Assembly: GCA_029243145.1 (NCBI GenBank)
Contig: JAQWSQ010000152.1
Coordinates: 1 to 43,026, forward strand
Direction of reading: 5' to 3'
DNA from: Planctomycetaceae bacterium
GTDB lineage: Bacteria > Planctomycetota > Planctomycetia > Planctomycetales > Planctomycetaceae
Length of the DNA: 43,026 nt
The notes beneath the pieces are model-generated. The model did no database searches, was not told the DNA's origin, and saw only the letters and a program-made list of their open reading frames with translations. Shown here piece after piece: positions 36,407 to 43,026 of the stretch. A program made the position numbers and the translations under genes. Position 1 is the stretch's first letter. Each line of letters begins with the position of its first letter.

Positions 36407-37263
36407 AGCGAGTGACTGAGATTCCCCACTTTCCCGAACGTCCCAATGATGGACACAAAGGGACATTCGGACGCGCCATGATTGTCGCCGGCAGTCGAGG
36501 CATGAGTGGCGCTGTAATTCTGAGTGGACTGGGAGCACTTCGTGGAGGCGCTGGGTTAGTTTACTTGGCAATTCCCGATTCCATCCTCAACATTGTTGCA
36601 GGTTACGAACCATCCTATCTGACGCTGCCACTCTCAAGTGATGAAGAAGGACGACTCTCCGCCGAGAATGAAGACTCCATATTCGAGTACGGCGAAGAGA
36701 TGTCTGCCGTTGCGATCGGTCCGGGATTAGGCCAATCGAGCGATCTGGAATCGCTGGTTGAGTCGCTCTATCAGAATCTTTCGGTTCCGATGGTTGTCGA
36801 TGCTGATGGACTCAACAATCTGGTGGATTCGAAATCTTTGTTGCAGAAACCGAAATACACACGCATTCTGACACCCCACCCTGGAGAGTTTTCGCATCTT
36901 TGTGGACTCTCTATCGAAGAAGTTCAATCGAGCCGCGAGGATGTGGCCTTTTATTTTGCCGAGAAAAGTGGCACGGTGTTGATCCTGAAAGGCTCGAACA
37001 CCGTTGTCACCGATGGTGAGCAAATCTACGTTAACCAAACGGGAAACAATGGACTCGCCACCGGAGGTAGCGGCGACGTACTGACCGGGTTACTGACCGG
37101 CTTGCTGGCTCAAAGTATGGAACCGTTTGATGCCGCCTGTCTCGGAGTTTATTTGCATGGATTGGCGGGAGACATCGGAGCGGAAGACAAATCACAACCC
37201 GGTCTGATCGCCTCCGACTTGCCGTTTTACCTGACTCAAGCCATCAAGAAACACATGCTATGA
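36403..37263 (+). CDS. nnrD: ADP/ATP-dependent NAD(P)H-hydrate dehydratase
   Basis: Repairs damaged NADHX/NADPHX by phosphate-dependent dehydration. A 286-residue ribokinase-fold protein with KGTFGRAMIVAGSRGMSGAVIL, SAVAIGPGLGQSSDLESL, VVDADGLNN, LTPHPGEFSHLCG and the phosphate/catalytic motif TGGSGDVLTGLLTGLLAQ (D225). It has only the dehydratase domain; the epimerase NnrE (YjeF N-terminal domain), fused to it in E. coli Nnr, is missing here. ATG at 36403 overlaps larB by four bases. The upstream extension to 36301 is a shadow of larB. Coupling of a NAD(P)HX-repair enzyme to a NaAD-consuming one is a plausible theme of nicotinamide-cofactor chemistry. Confidence 0.93.
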   Translation: MKRVTEIPHFPERPNDGHKGTFGRAMIVAGSRGMSGAVILSGLGALRGGAGLVYLAIPDSILNIVAGYEPSYLTLPLSSDEEGRLSAENEDSIFEYGEEMSAVAIGPGLGQSSDLESLVESLYQNLSVPMVVDADGLNNLVDSKSLLQKPKYTRILTPHPGEFSHLCGLSIEEVQSSREDVAFYFAEKSGTVLILKGSNTVVTDGEQIYVNQTGNNGLATGGSGDVLTGLLTGLLAQSMEPFDAACLGVYLHGLAGDIGAEDKSQPGLIASDLPFYLTQAIKKHML

Positions 37264-37277
37264 CCATGAAGCAATCC

Positions 37278-37403
37278 GTAGGTCAGACTGTGCCTGACAC
37301 ACCTAAATCGTACTCGGTACAACAATGAAACACACAATTCTTGACGCTCCGTTCCAAACACCTTTCATCATTGAACAGATTCGTCAGGCACAGCCTGACC
37401 TAC
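37278..37403. repeat. 21-bp near-perfect inverted repeat before the MoxR gene
   Basis: The arm at 37278-37298 (GTAGGTCAGACTGTGCCTGA plus C) is the reverse complement of the arm at 37383-37403 with one mismatch (20 of 21). The right arm itself holds a perfect hairpin, GTCAGGC-ACA-GCCTGAC at 37383-37399. An 84-base AT-richer spacer separates the arms. It lies between nnrD and the MoxR gene and has no T tract. A pair of dispersed repeat units in opposite orientation, or a small mobile element remnant, is the likeliest reading. Confidence 0.75.
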
Positions 37404-37431
37404 TATCAGAAAATCACGAATCCAAAACACC

Positions 37432-38394
37432 ATGAGTCAGACCCACGAAATTGACGGCATCACGCTCCATCTCTCAGAACCCGATCATTCGGAGGCCGAA
37501 TGGATTGGTCAACAGGAAATCCTGAAACAGATGCTCGCCTGCTGGCTGGTCGTTGACGAGAAAGACCTGCCTCTCGCGCCACGACTCATCGGGACACCGG
37601 GAATCGGTAAAACAACCCTCGCGATGGCCTGTGCGAAGCAGCGAGACCAAGAACTCTACATCTATCAATGTACGGCCGACACTCGACCGGAAGACCTGCT
37701 CGTCACACCGGTTCTCGGTGAAAACGGACACATCATCTATCACGCATCCCAAATGGTGACGGCCATGCTTCGAGGGGGTGTCTGCATTCTCGATGAAGGG
37801 AACCGCATGAACGAGAAGTCGTGGGCGTCTCTTGCCCCACTCCTCGATCATCGCCGATACGTGGAATCCATCGTCGCCGGTATCACGATTCCCGCACATC
37901 CTGATTTCCGCTGTGCTGTGACGATGAATGTCGACGAATCCACCTTCGAGATCCCCGATTATATTCTGTCGCGATTACAACCGACTCTGGAACTCGGCCA
38001 TCCCAACCGTGAGGAAGAATTGACGATCCTCAAATATCACCTCCCCTTCGCCGACGAAGAGATGCTCAATCTCACCGTCGAATTTCTGCAACAATCACAC
38101 GAACTCAAACTCGATTACTCAACTCGGGACGGCATCAATGTCCTGAGATATGCCCTCAAACAGTTGATGCAGAATCCCGAACACCCGCTGGGGAAGGACG
38201 GCGTTTGGCAAAAATCTCTCGTTGCCTGTCTGGGAGACGAAGCCCTCGATCTGAAAAATCTCTCTGACAGTCGACAACAATCTCTGGGTGGTGGTTCCGT
38301 TCCTATGGGTCTGGCGGACTTCTTCTTCTCTCCCGATAACCCATTGCATCCCGACTACCAAGAGGACGATGATGAAGAAGACGAGGAGTATTGA
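37432..38394 (+). CDS. MoxR-type AAA+ ATPase
   Basis: A 320-residue AAA+ ATPase of the MoxR/dynein-like branch. Walker [10 protein letters not shown] lies at 54-62, Walker [13 protein letters not shown] at about 115-126, sensor 1 in VTMNVDE (about 163-169) and an arginine finger at R181 in [12 protein letters not shown]. The motifs are complete. It ends in an acidic tail [13 protein letters not shown]. MoxR ATPases usually act as chaperones with von Willebrand A-domain proteins, but none is adjacent: the next gene encodes a zinc-ribbon membrane protein. The inverted repeat lies 28 bases upstream. ATG at 37432 has no strong ribosome site. Confidence 0.88.
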   Translation: MSQTHEIDGITLHLSEPDHSEAEWIGQQEILKQMLACWLVVDEKDLPLAPRLIGTPGIGKTTLAMACAKQRDQELYIYQCTADTRPEDLLVTPVLGENGHIIYHASQMVTAMLRGGVCILDEGNRMNEKSWASLAPLLDHRRYVESIVAGITIPAHPDFRCAVTMNVDESTFEIPDYILSRLQPTLELGHPNREEELTILKYHLPFADEEMLNLTVEFLQQSHELKLDYSTRDGINVLRYALKQLMQNPEHPLGKDGVWQKSLVACLGDEALDLKNLSDSRQQSLGGGSVPMGLADFFFSPDNPLHPDYQEDDDEEDEEY

Positions 38395-38432
38395 GAAATT
38401 CGCTTTCTAGTTTGTAGAGTGAGTGCGCATCC

Positions 38433-39023
38433 ATGACCGTGAAAATCGAATCCATCAATTGCGGTAACTGCGGGGCTCCGTTGCAGATCCCCGAGACGGT
38501 TCAATTTGTCACCTGTAATCACTGCAAGACATCCCTCGCAGTCAAACGAATGGAATCGGTCACCCTCACTGAAAAGCTGGAACAGACGAACGAACGCCTC
38601 GAGCAAACAGAACGACGTTTAGCAGAAATGGTTTACCGGAACGAACTCGCCGGAGAAACACGCCGCTGGGAACGACAACGCGAAACTCTTATGGTGACCG
38701 ACAAACATGGCAACAAAAGCAAACCGAGTGGACTCGCCGGTTTCTTTGTGCTGATTGCCAGCATCATAATATCCCTTGTGGCGAGTAATGCAGCCGGGGG
38801 GTTAGCATTCCTGTTTATCTTCGTTGGCATCTTCGCATTCATCGTTTCCTCGATTAAACAGAAAGAATTCGAAAAAGCCCATCGACGGCACAAACTCAGA
38901 CGACAAGAAATCACCGCTCGATACACCCAGGCCCGCGACAATGATTCGCATTCCGATTATCTTCAACAACTCGAAACCACCCCGCAATTTGAAATTTTTC
39001 TTCATCATTTAGGGGAGACCTGA
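38433..39023 (+). CDS. zinc-ribbon, coiled-coil membrane protein of unknown function
   Basis: A 196-residue protein. An N-terminal zinc ribbon has C10, C13, C28 and C31 (INCGNCGAPL...VTCNHCKTSLAV). A short coiled coil follows (EKLEQTNERLEQTERRLAEM), then a basic stretch, two membrane segments (GLAGFFVLIASIIISLVA and GGLAFLFIFVGIFAFIVSSI), and a cytoplasmic basic tail. Its stop overlaps the next start by one base (TGATG), so it is coupled to the secreted protein downstream. It lies 38 bases after the MoxR gene, suggesting a three-gene unit. Function not recognised; possibly a membrane adaptor of the MoxR ATPase. Confidence 0.77.
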   Translation: MTVKIESINCGNCGAPLQIPETVQFVTCNHCKTSLAVKRMESVTLTEKLEQTNERLEQTERRLAEMVYRNELAGETRRWERQRETLMVTDKHGNKSKPSGLAGFFVLIASIIISLVASNAAGGLAFLFIFVGIFAFIVSSIKQKEFEKAHRRHKLRRQEITARYTQARDNDSHSDYLQQLETTPQFEIFLHHLGET

Positions 39024-39913
39024 TGCCCACACACCAAAGACCCAGCATGAAATTGATCCGTTTATTATTGATGGGATGCTTGATCGTTTGCACAACATCG
39101 ATCCTCAGTGCTGATGTGTTTGAGCAACACACCAGTCAGTATCTCCGTCAGGTCGCCGAGACATCGAAGGGAGTTACGGAAATCACGCTTTCCGATCTCC
39201 ACCAGCTTCAACCACTCTCTAATACCGAGACAACGCCGATGGTGGTCATTAAGACCAGCGAAGGGCAATGGACCAAAGCCGCCATGACTTGGGCCTTTCG
39301 CAAAACGGAAACAGGTCTCACCCCCATCCTGACCATCGAACGATTTGTCACCTACCGCGACGACCTCAGTGATGTCACTGCTGCCTCGGATGAGAATATC
39401 ATGCTCTTTTCAGGTTTTGCTTATGACTTTGATATCGGCCAAGTCGTACCGGCAAAGGATGGGGGAGATCTTGTCTTCACCGCAGAGAACAAACAAAAAT
39501 CGATCCAACTACTCGGCAACGCGAAGCTGTGGGGTGTTGACGGCTCACAAATTCCTCAGACAAATAAAGACGACTCGCCATCACCAACCGATCATGCGGG
39601 GGTGTTGCCTACCGACTTTGCCGGCCTCTGGAAGATTTCCATCGACGGTCGTTGGGCCGGACGTATGCGATTAAAAATTCAAAATGGACGGATCTTGACC
39701 GGGACTTTCACGTCAGAAGAAACGAAAAGCACCTACGAGGTTACGGGACGTGTCGCTTCACCACCTCAACATGCCAAGTTGACGATTCAACTTGATAATG
39801 CTGAGCAAGATCTGGAAACCTATCTGTGGACAAAAGACAAATCGGCCATGGCCGGGGTTAGCTCACTTGCCGGGCAGACGTTCGGCTTCTATGCGACCCG
39901 CGAGAAAGAATAA
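39023..39913 (+). CDS. secreted protein of unknown function
   Basis: A 296-residue protein with a signal peptide: MPTHQRPSMKLIRLLLMGCL, then a cleavable segment ending near SILSADV. The first ATG (39023) overlaps the previous stop; an internal ATG at residue 9 is an alternative. The mature protein is beta-rich with no enzyme motif I know. The last 100 residues (LPTDFAGLWKISIDGRWAGRMRLKI...GTFTSEETKSTYEVTG) look like a lipocalin/avidin-like or DUF-type beta sheet with a repeated strand pattern. Third gene of the MoxR unit. A binding role outside the cell is a guess. Confidence 0.75.
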   Translation: MPTHQRPSMKLIRLLLMGCLIVCTTSILSADVFEQHTSQYLRQVAETSKGVTEITLSDLHQLQPLSNTETTPMVVIKTSEGQWTKAAMTWAFRKTETGLTPILTIERFVTYRDDLSDVTAASDENIMLFSGFAYDFDIGQVVPAKDGGDLVFTAENKQKSIQLLGNAKLWGVDGSQIPQTNKDDSPSPTDHAGVLPTDFAGLWKISIDGRWAGRMRLKIQNGRILTGTFTSEETKSTYEVTGRVASPPQHAKLTIQLDNAEQDLETYLWTKDKSAMAGVSSLAGQTFGFYATREKE

Positions 39914-39986
39914 TCCTTCCTCGACTCATTCTTGCGTTTTCGCTGTTTTTGGGTTCTATTAAAGCGCTGCTCAAACCATCCAACAT

Positions 39987-40002
39987 CCGGTGATCACACC
40001 GG
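39987..40002. repeat. short palindrome upstream of the PQQ-type gene
   Basis: CCGGTG (39987-39992) and CACCGG (39997-40002) pair perfectly around ATCA, 55 bases before the next start and 73 after the previous stop. It could be an operator-like palindrome (CCGGTGATCACACCGG) or a small terminator of the preceding unit; no T run follows. Confidence 0.4.
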
Positions 40003-40057
40003 TCCTGCCTTCATCTCGAGTTCCCTCCCAGTCAGATTATCAACAAAGGATTGATCG

Positions 40058-41335
40058 ATGAAATTCCGAATCACCATGCTGACAGTGTCGGCGGTTTTGT
40101 TCTCAACATTACTGGCGACTGCAGAAGACTGGCCTCAATGGCGAGGACCATTTCGAACTGACATTTCGCCCGCAGCAGGACTTCTCAAAGAGTGGCCGGA
40201 AGCTGGCCCCAAGCTCGCCTGGACCTATAAAAACGCAGGACTCGGATATTCGAGCTTCGCCATTGTCGACAACAATATGTACACAATGGGAACACGAGAA
40301 CAAACAGAATATCTACTATGCCTCGATGCCAACACGGGTAAAGAATTATGGGCCACCGAAGTCGGTCCCTTTCTCGAAAATGGTTGGGGAGGCGGACCTC
40401 GCAGCACTCCCGCCGTTGATGGCGATTACGTTTATACGTTCAGCGGGCAAGGACACTTGGCCTGTCTCGAAAAAGCTAATGGAAAAACCAAATGGAACGT
40501 CGATGTTCAAACATTAGGTGGAAAGATCCCCAAGTGGGGTTACTCCGAATCGGTCTTGATCGACGGAGAGAAAATTCTGTGTACTCCCGGTGCCGACGAT
40601 GCCACAGTCGTTGCATTCAATAAAGCGAATGGCGAAGTCATCTGGAAATCTGCCGTCACGGCTAAGAGCGAGAAAGACGGCGAGACCGAGGAGCAACCTG
40701 CCAACGCTCATTACTCATCGATCATGCCCGCCATCATCAACGGCGATCCTCAATACGTTCAACTCACACAAAACACTCTGTTTGGATTACAGGCCGGAAC
40801 GGGAGAAGTTCTCTGGCAAACGACTTGGCCTCCCGGACGTGTTGCCGTCATTCCGACTCCTTTGATCAAAGACAATTACGTCTATATCACATCAGGCTAC
40901 GGAGCTGGCTGTAAACTGGTCAAAATCAACAAAGACTATTCGGTGGAAGAAGTCTACTTCAACACCGAAATGAAGAACCATCACGGCGGAGTGATTCTGC
41001 TGGGCGATACCATTTACGGTCACTCCGATGCAGGATGGCTCGCGCAGGATTTCATGACGGGTGAAGAAGTGTGGCGTGAACGGCAAAAGTTAGGGAAAGG
41101 TTCCGTCACCTTCGCGGAAGGAAATCTCTATTGCCTGGATGAGCGAACCGGAACTGTCGCCTTGGTCTCTGCGACTCGCGACGATTACATCGAGAAAGGC
41201 CGTTTCGATTTACCGGAGCAAAGCGACATCCGCAGCCCGAAAGGCAAAGTCTGGACGCATCCTGTCGTCATTAACGGCAAGCTGTATCTTCGCGACCAAG
41301 AATACATTTTCTGCTACGACGTAAGTGCCAAGTGA
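40058..41335 (+). CDS. secreted PQQ-type beta-propeller protein
   Basis: A 425-residue exported protein with a signal peptide of about 22 residues (MLTVSAVLFSTLLATA) and the planctomycete-typical start of the mature part, EDWPQWRGPFRTDISPAAGLL. The rest is a PQQ-like propeller. Blade repeats with A-x-D-x-x-x-G-x-x-x-W character are visible in CLDANTGKELWATEVG, CLEKANGKTKWNVDV, AFNKANGEVIWKSAV, GLQAGTGEVLWQTTW and LAQDFMTGEEVWRERQK. There is no dehydrogenase catalytic signature, so it is probably a protein- or cofactor-binding propeller of the PQQ-like/BamB type. It is monocistronic, with an intrinsic terminator 27 bases after the stop. Confidence 0.88.
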   Translation: MKFRITMLTVSAVLFSTLLATAEDWPQWRGPFRTDISPAAGLLKEWPEAGPKLAWTYKNAGLGYSSFAIVDNNMYTMGTREQTEYLLCLDANTGKELWATEVGPFLENGWGGGPRSTPAVDGDYVYTFSGQGHLACLEKANGKTKWNVDVQTLGGKIPKWGYSESVLIDGEKILCTPGADDATVVAFNKANGEVIWKSAVTAKSEKDGETEEQPANAHYSSIMPAIINGDPQYVQLTQNTLFGLQAGTGEVLWQTTWPPGRVAVIPTPLIKDNYVYITSGYGAGCKLVKINKDYSVEEVYFNTEMKNHHGGVILLGDTIYGHSDAGWLAQDFMTGEEVWRERQKLGKGSVTFAEGNLYCLDERTGTVALVSATRDDYIEKGRFDLPEQSDIRSPKGKVWTHPVVINGKLYLRDQEYIFCYDVSAK

Positions 41336-41361
41336 ATTTTGGCAACATTTCAAACCTTCAG

Positions 41362-41403
41362 AAACCCTGCTGACGAGTGATCGTTTTCAGGGTTTTCTTT
41401 TTT
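41362..41403 (+). terminator. intrinsic terminator of the PQQ-type gene
   Basis: AAACCCTG (41362-41369) and CAGGGTTT (41388-41395) form a perfect 8-bp stem with an 18-base loop, followed by TC and six T residues. It begins 27 bases after the propeller stop. The 271 bases from there to the next gene contain no supportable open frame. Confidence 0.87.
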
Positions 41404-41606
41404 GGGTATTGGCGATGCTTCCCAGAGGATTTCGTAATCTCAGTGTTGATATTCTTTTCTTCACGCGGATCGATCAGTTATAGTGATGAGCAGACGAGAA
41501 GGCTTGCTGTGGTGAATCATCAAGCAGTACGACCTATCAAGCGATCTCTCAAACCCTCGGCTCGCCAATTCTCATTAGACTATTTTTGATCCAGATTGAC
41601 TTCGAT

Positions 41607-42878
41607 ATGACACCCCTCAAACCTTCCCGACGTTCCTTCCTACAACTTTCTGCGACACTGATGGGCACAACCCCCTTCTCCAACGGCTTGCTTTCAGCGA
41701 GTGCAAATGATGTGGCGAAACCACTGCTGGCGTATGTCGGGACTTTTAGTTCCCCGTTGGGGGATGTCTTGCCAACTCAAGTGGATCTTCCCCCCGGCAA
41801 CGGTCGTGGCATCCACATTTTTCAGGTGAATCGTGAAACCGGGGCGATGACTCCCGCCGGTATTGTAGAATTAGGGACAAGCCCGAGCAGTCTCGTTGCC
41901 AATGCGGCAGGAACCCGAATGTACTCCGCCAATGAGACAGATTTCGTCGGCGAAAAAGAAGAGGGAACTGTGAGCGCGTTCGCCATCGATCCCCAAGCTG
42001 GCCAATTGAAGTTATTGAATACGGTTCGTTCTGGTGGCGCGGGTCCAACCTATGTCTCACTCCATCCGACGGGACGGTTTTTGTTGGTCGCCAATTATTT
42101 TGGCGGCTCGGTGGCGGTATTACCAATTCTTCCAGACGGCCGACTGGGCGAAGCAACCGATGTTAAAAATGATGCCGGCGAAATCGGCCCCACGAAAGCG
42201 ACAAATGCGCCTCTCGGCAGTTTTGCGTTCAGTGGACATGATCGGACGCACGCACATATGATTCAGTCCGATCCTTCAGGGCGTATTGTCCTGCATGTCG
42301 ATTTAGGATTGGATCTTATCTATGTTTGGAAATTCGACGAAAATAATGGAAAACTGATTCCCAATAACCCTCCCACAGTTTCGTTGCCGCCGGGAGACGG
42401 ACCGCGTCATTTCCACTTTCATCCCAACGGTCGATGGTTCTATTCCATTCAGGAAGAAGGTTCGACTTTGGTGTTGTTTGACTACGATACGAAAGTGGGC
42501 TCTTTGAAGGCACGCCAAACCATCTCAACACTTCCGCCGGGCTTTGCGGGAAGTAATTTTTGCTCCGAGATTTTGGTGTCGGCAGATGGTCGATTTGTCT
42601 ACGCCGGGAATCGACTGCATGATAGTATCGGTATCTTCTCGGTCGGCTCCAACGGCGAACTCAAACACCTCGGAGAGGAATGGACGCGTGGAAATTATCC
42701 GCGCAGTTTCAACTTCGATCCTACGGGGCAGTTTCTCTATTGTTGTAATCAGCGTGCCGACAGCGTTGCCGTATTCAAAGTTGATCTGAAAAACGGCGGT
42801 TTGAAATTCACCGGTCACTACGCACCGGTTGGCAACCCATCGTGCATCGTCTTCCTCGATCTCGCTAAGATTAAATAA
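41607..42878 (+). CDS. Tat-exported lactonase-family beta-propeller
   Basis: A 423-residue protein of the seven-bladed lactonase (6-phosphogluconolactonase-like, PF10282) family. The N-terminus PSRRSFLQLSATLMG carries the twin-arginine motif SRRSFL (R8, R9), followed by a hydrophobic stretch, so it is predicted to be exported folded. The propeller shows the family repeats VNRETGAMTPAG, TYVSLHPTGRFLLVANYFGGSV, DGPRHFHFHPNGRWFYSIQE and RSFNFDPTGQFLYCCNQR. ATG at 41607 is chosen because it places the Tat motif at the usual distance; the in-frame TTG at 41586 is not. The true substrate is unknown, since most planctomycete members are uncharacterised. No operon partner is visible. Confidence 0.9.
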   Translation: MTPLKPSRRSFLQLSATLMGTTPFSNGLLSASANDVAKPLLAYVGTFSSPLGDVLPTQVDLPPGNGRGIHIFQVNRETGAMTPAGIVELGTSPSSLVANAAGTRMYSANETDFVGEKEEGTVSAFAIDPQAGQLKLLNTVRSGGAGPTYVSLHPTGRFLLVANYFGGSVAVLPILPDGRLGEATDVKNDAGEIGPTKATNAPLGSFAFSGHDRTHAHMIQSDPSGRIVLHVDLGLDLIYVWKFDENNGKLIPNNPPTVSLPPGDGPRHFHFHPNGRWFYSIQEEGSTLVLFDYDTKVGSLKARQTISTLPPGFAGSNFCSEILVSADGRFVYAGNRLHDSIGIFSVGSNGELKHLGEEWTRGNYPRSFNFDPTGQFLYCCNQRADSVAVFKVDLKNGGLKFTGHYAPVGNPSCIVFLDLAKIK

Positions 42879-42956
42879 CTGCGAGACCCGCTGAAAATCA
42901 ACGCCTTTCACGGCGCACAGTTTTCATGACACTACGCAGGGCGACGATGCTGTTTG

Positions 42957-43025
42957 CTACCGTTCGGTCGCAGCAAATTGTGCGGCGGCTTCTCGCAGTA
43001 GTATCAGTGACCTCTCGACGAGAAT
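42957..43025 (-). CDS. possible 3' end of a truncated minus-strand CDS
   Basis: From the right edge, one minus-strand frame is open to a TAG at 42957-42959 and encodes a peptide ending LREAAAQFAATER, which reads like a natural helical C-terminus. A second minus frame and a plus frame (from ATG 42926) are also open over these 100 bases, so the call is weak. A 9-bp inverted repeat, ACTGCGAGA (42878-42886) and TCTCGCAGT (42991-42999), brackets the junction with the lactonase gene. Confidence 0.25.
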   Translation of the reverse strand: MLVERSLILLREAAAQFAATER

Positions 43026-43026
43026 T

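Overview
The window looks like a stretch of a planctomycete chromosome (phylum Planctomycetota, Gimesia/Rubinisphaera-like lineages most likely). This is an inference from gene content, not from a marker-gene search. The signs are many secreted or lipoprotein hypotheticals, PQQ-type beta-propeller and Tat lactonase proteins, a formylglycine-enzyme-like (SUMF1) secreted protein, a Hanks-type Ser/Thr kinase, futalosine-pathway menaquinone genes, an ABC-2/CPBP-protease fusion, and short intergenic palindromes. Base composition is near 50% G+C, genes lie on both strands, and most transcription units hold one to three genes. I see no rRNA, tRNA, CRISPR array, transposase, integrase or phage structural gene.

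Layout. 0-6 kb holds translation and RNA-modification genes: epmB divergent from efp (the EF-P lysine-modification pair), miaB, a SUMF1-like secreted protein, and truD. 5.8-9.1 kb is a minus-strand Tad secretion core (cpaF, tadB, tadC). 9.6-14 kb is an RND efflux adaptor lipoprotein and its permease. 14-17.3 kb, on the minus strand, has a Ser/Thr kinase and a large secreted protein joining an HtrA-like protease, a beta-sandwich region and a SirB1/transglutaminase-like domain. 17.6-21.7 kb is amino-acid biosynthesis (ilvN, ilvC and, on the other strand, hom) with a family 2 glycosyltransferase between. 21.9-28.3 kb is a plus-strand run: mqnA, mqnC (overlapping), a NatA-type ABC ATPase, a NatB-type permease fused to a CPBP protease, and a COG0402-type amidohydrolase that may be the aminodeoxyfutalosine deaminase of the same menaquinone route.

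29-34.4 kb is accessory envelope territory: an orphan 310-residue protein, a tiny Gly/Tyr/Ala-rich lipoprotein, a 161-residue protein of unknown function, a lipoprotein, a GspB-like single-pass membrane protein and a long coiled-coil protein with a duplicated tryptophan-containing motif. A ParE-type toxin-antitoxin pair follows, then an FKBP lipoprotein. 35.6-37.3 kb has larB overlapping nnrD. 37.4-39.9 kb has a MoxR-type AAA ATPase, a zinc-ribbon membrane protein and a secreted protein. The window ends with a secreted PQQ-type propeller and a Tat-exported lactonase-family propeller.

Non-coding signals include clear intrinsic terminators after ilvC, after the small lipoprotein and after the PQQ-type gene. 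All five convergent gene junctions carry a perfect hairpin, four of them touching or flanking the minus-strand stop codon. A near-perfect 21-bp inverted repeat sits before the MoxR gene. No single locus is plainly a new defence or metabolic system. The best candidates for novelty are the protease-sandwich-SirB1 fusion, the ABC-2/CPBP fusion, the altered CpaF P-loop, the duplicated-motif coiled-coil protein, and the hairpins at convergent stops.
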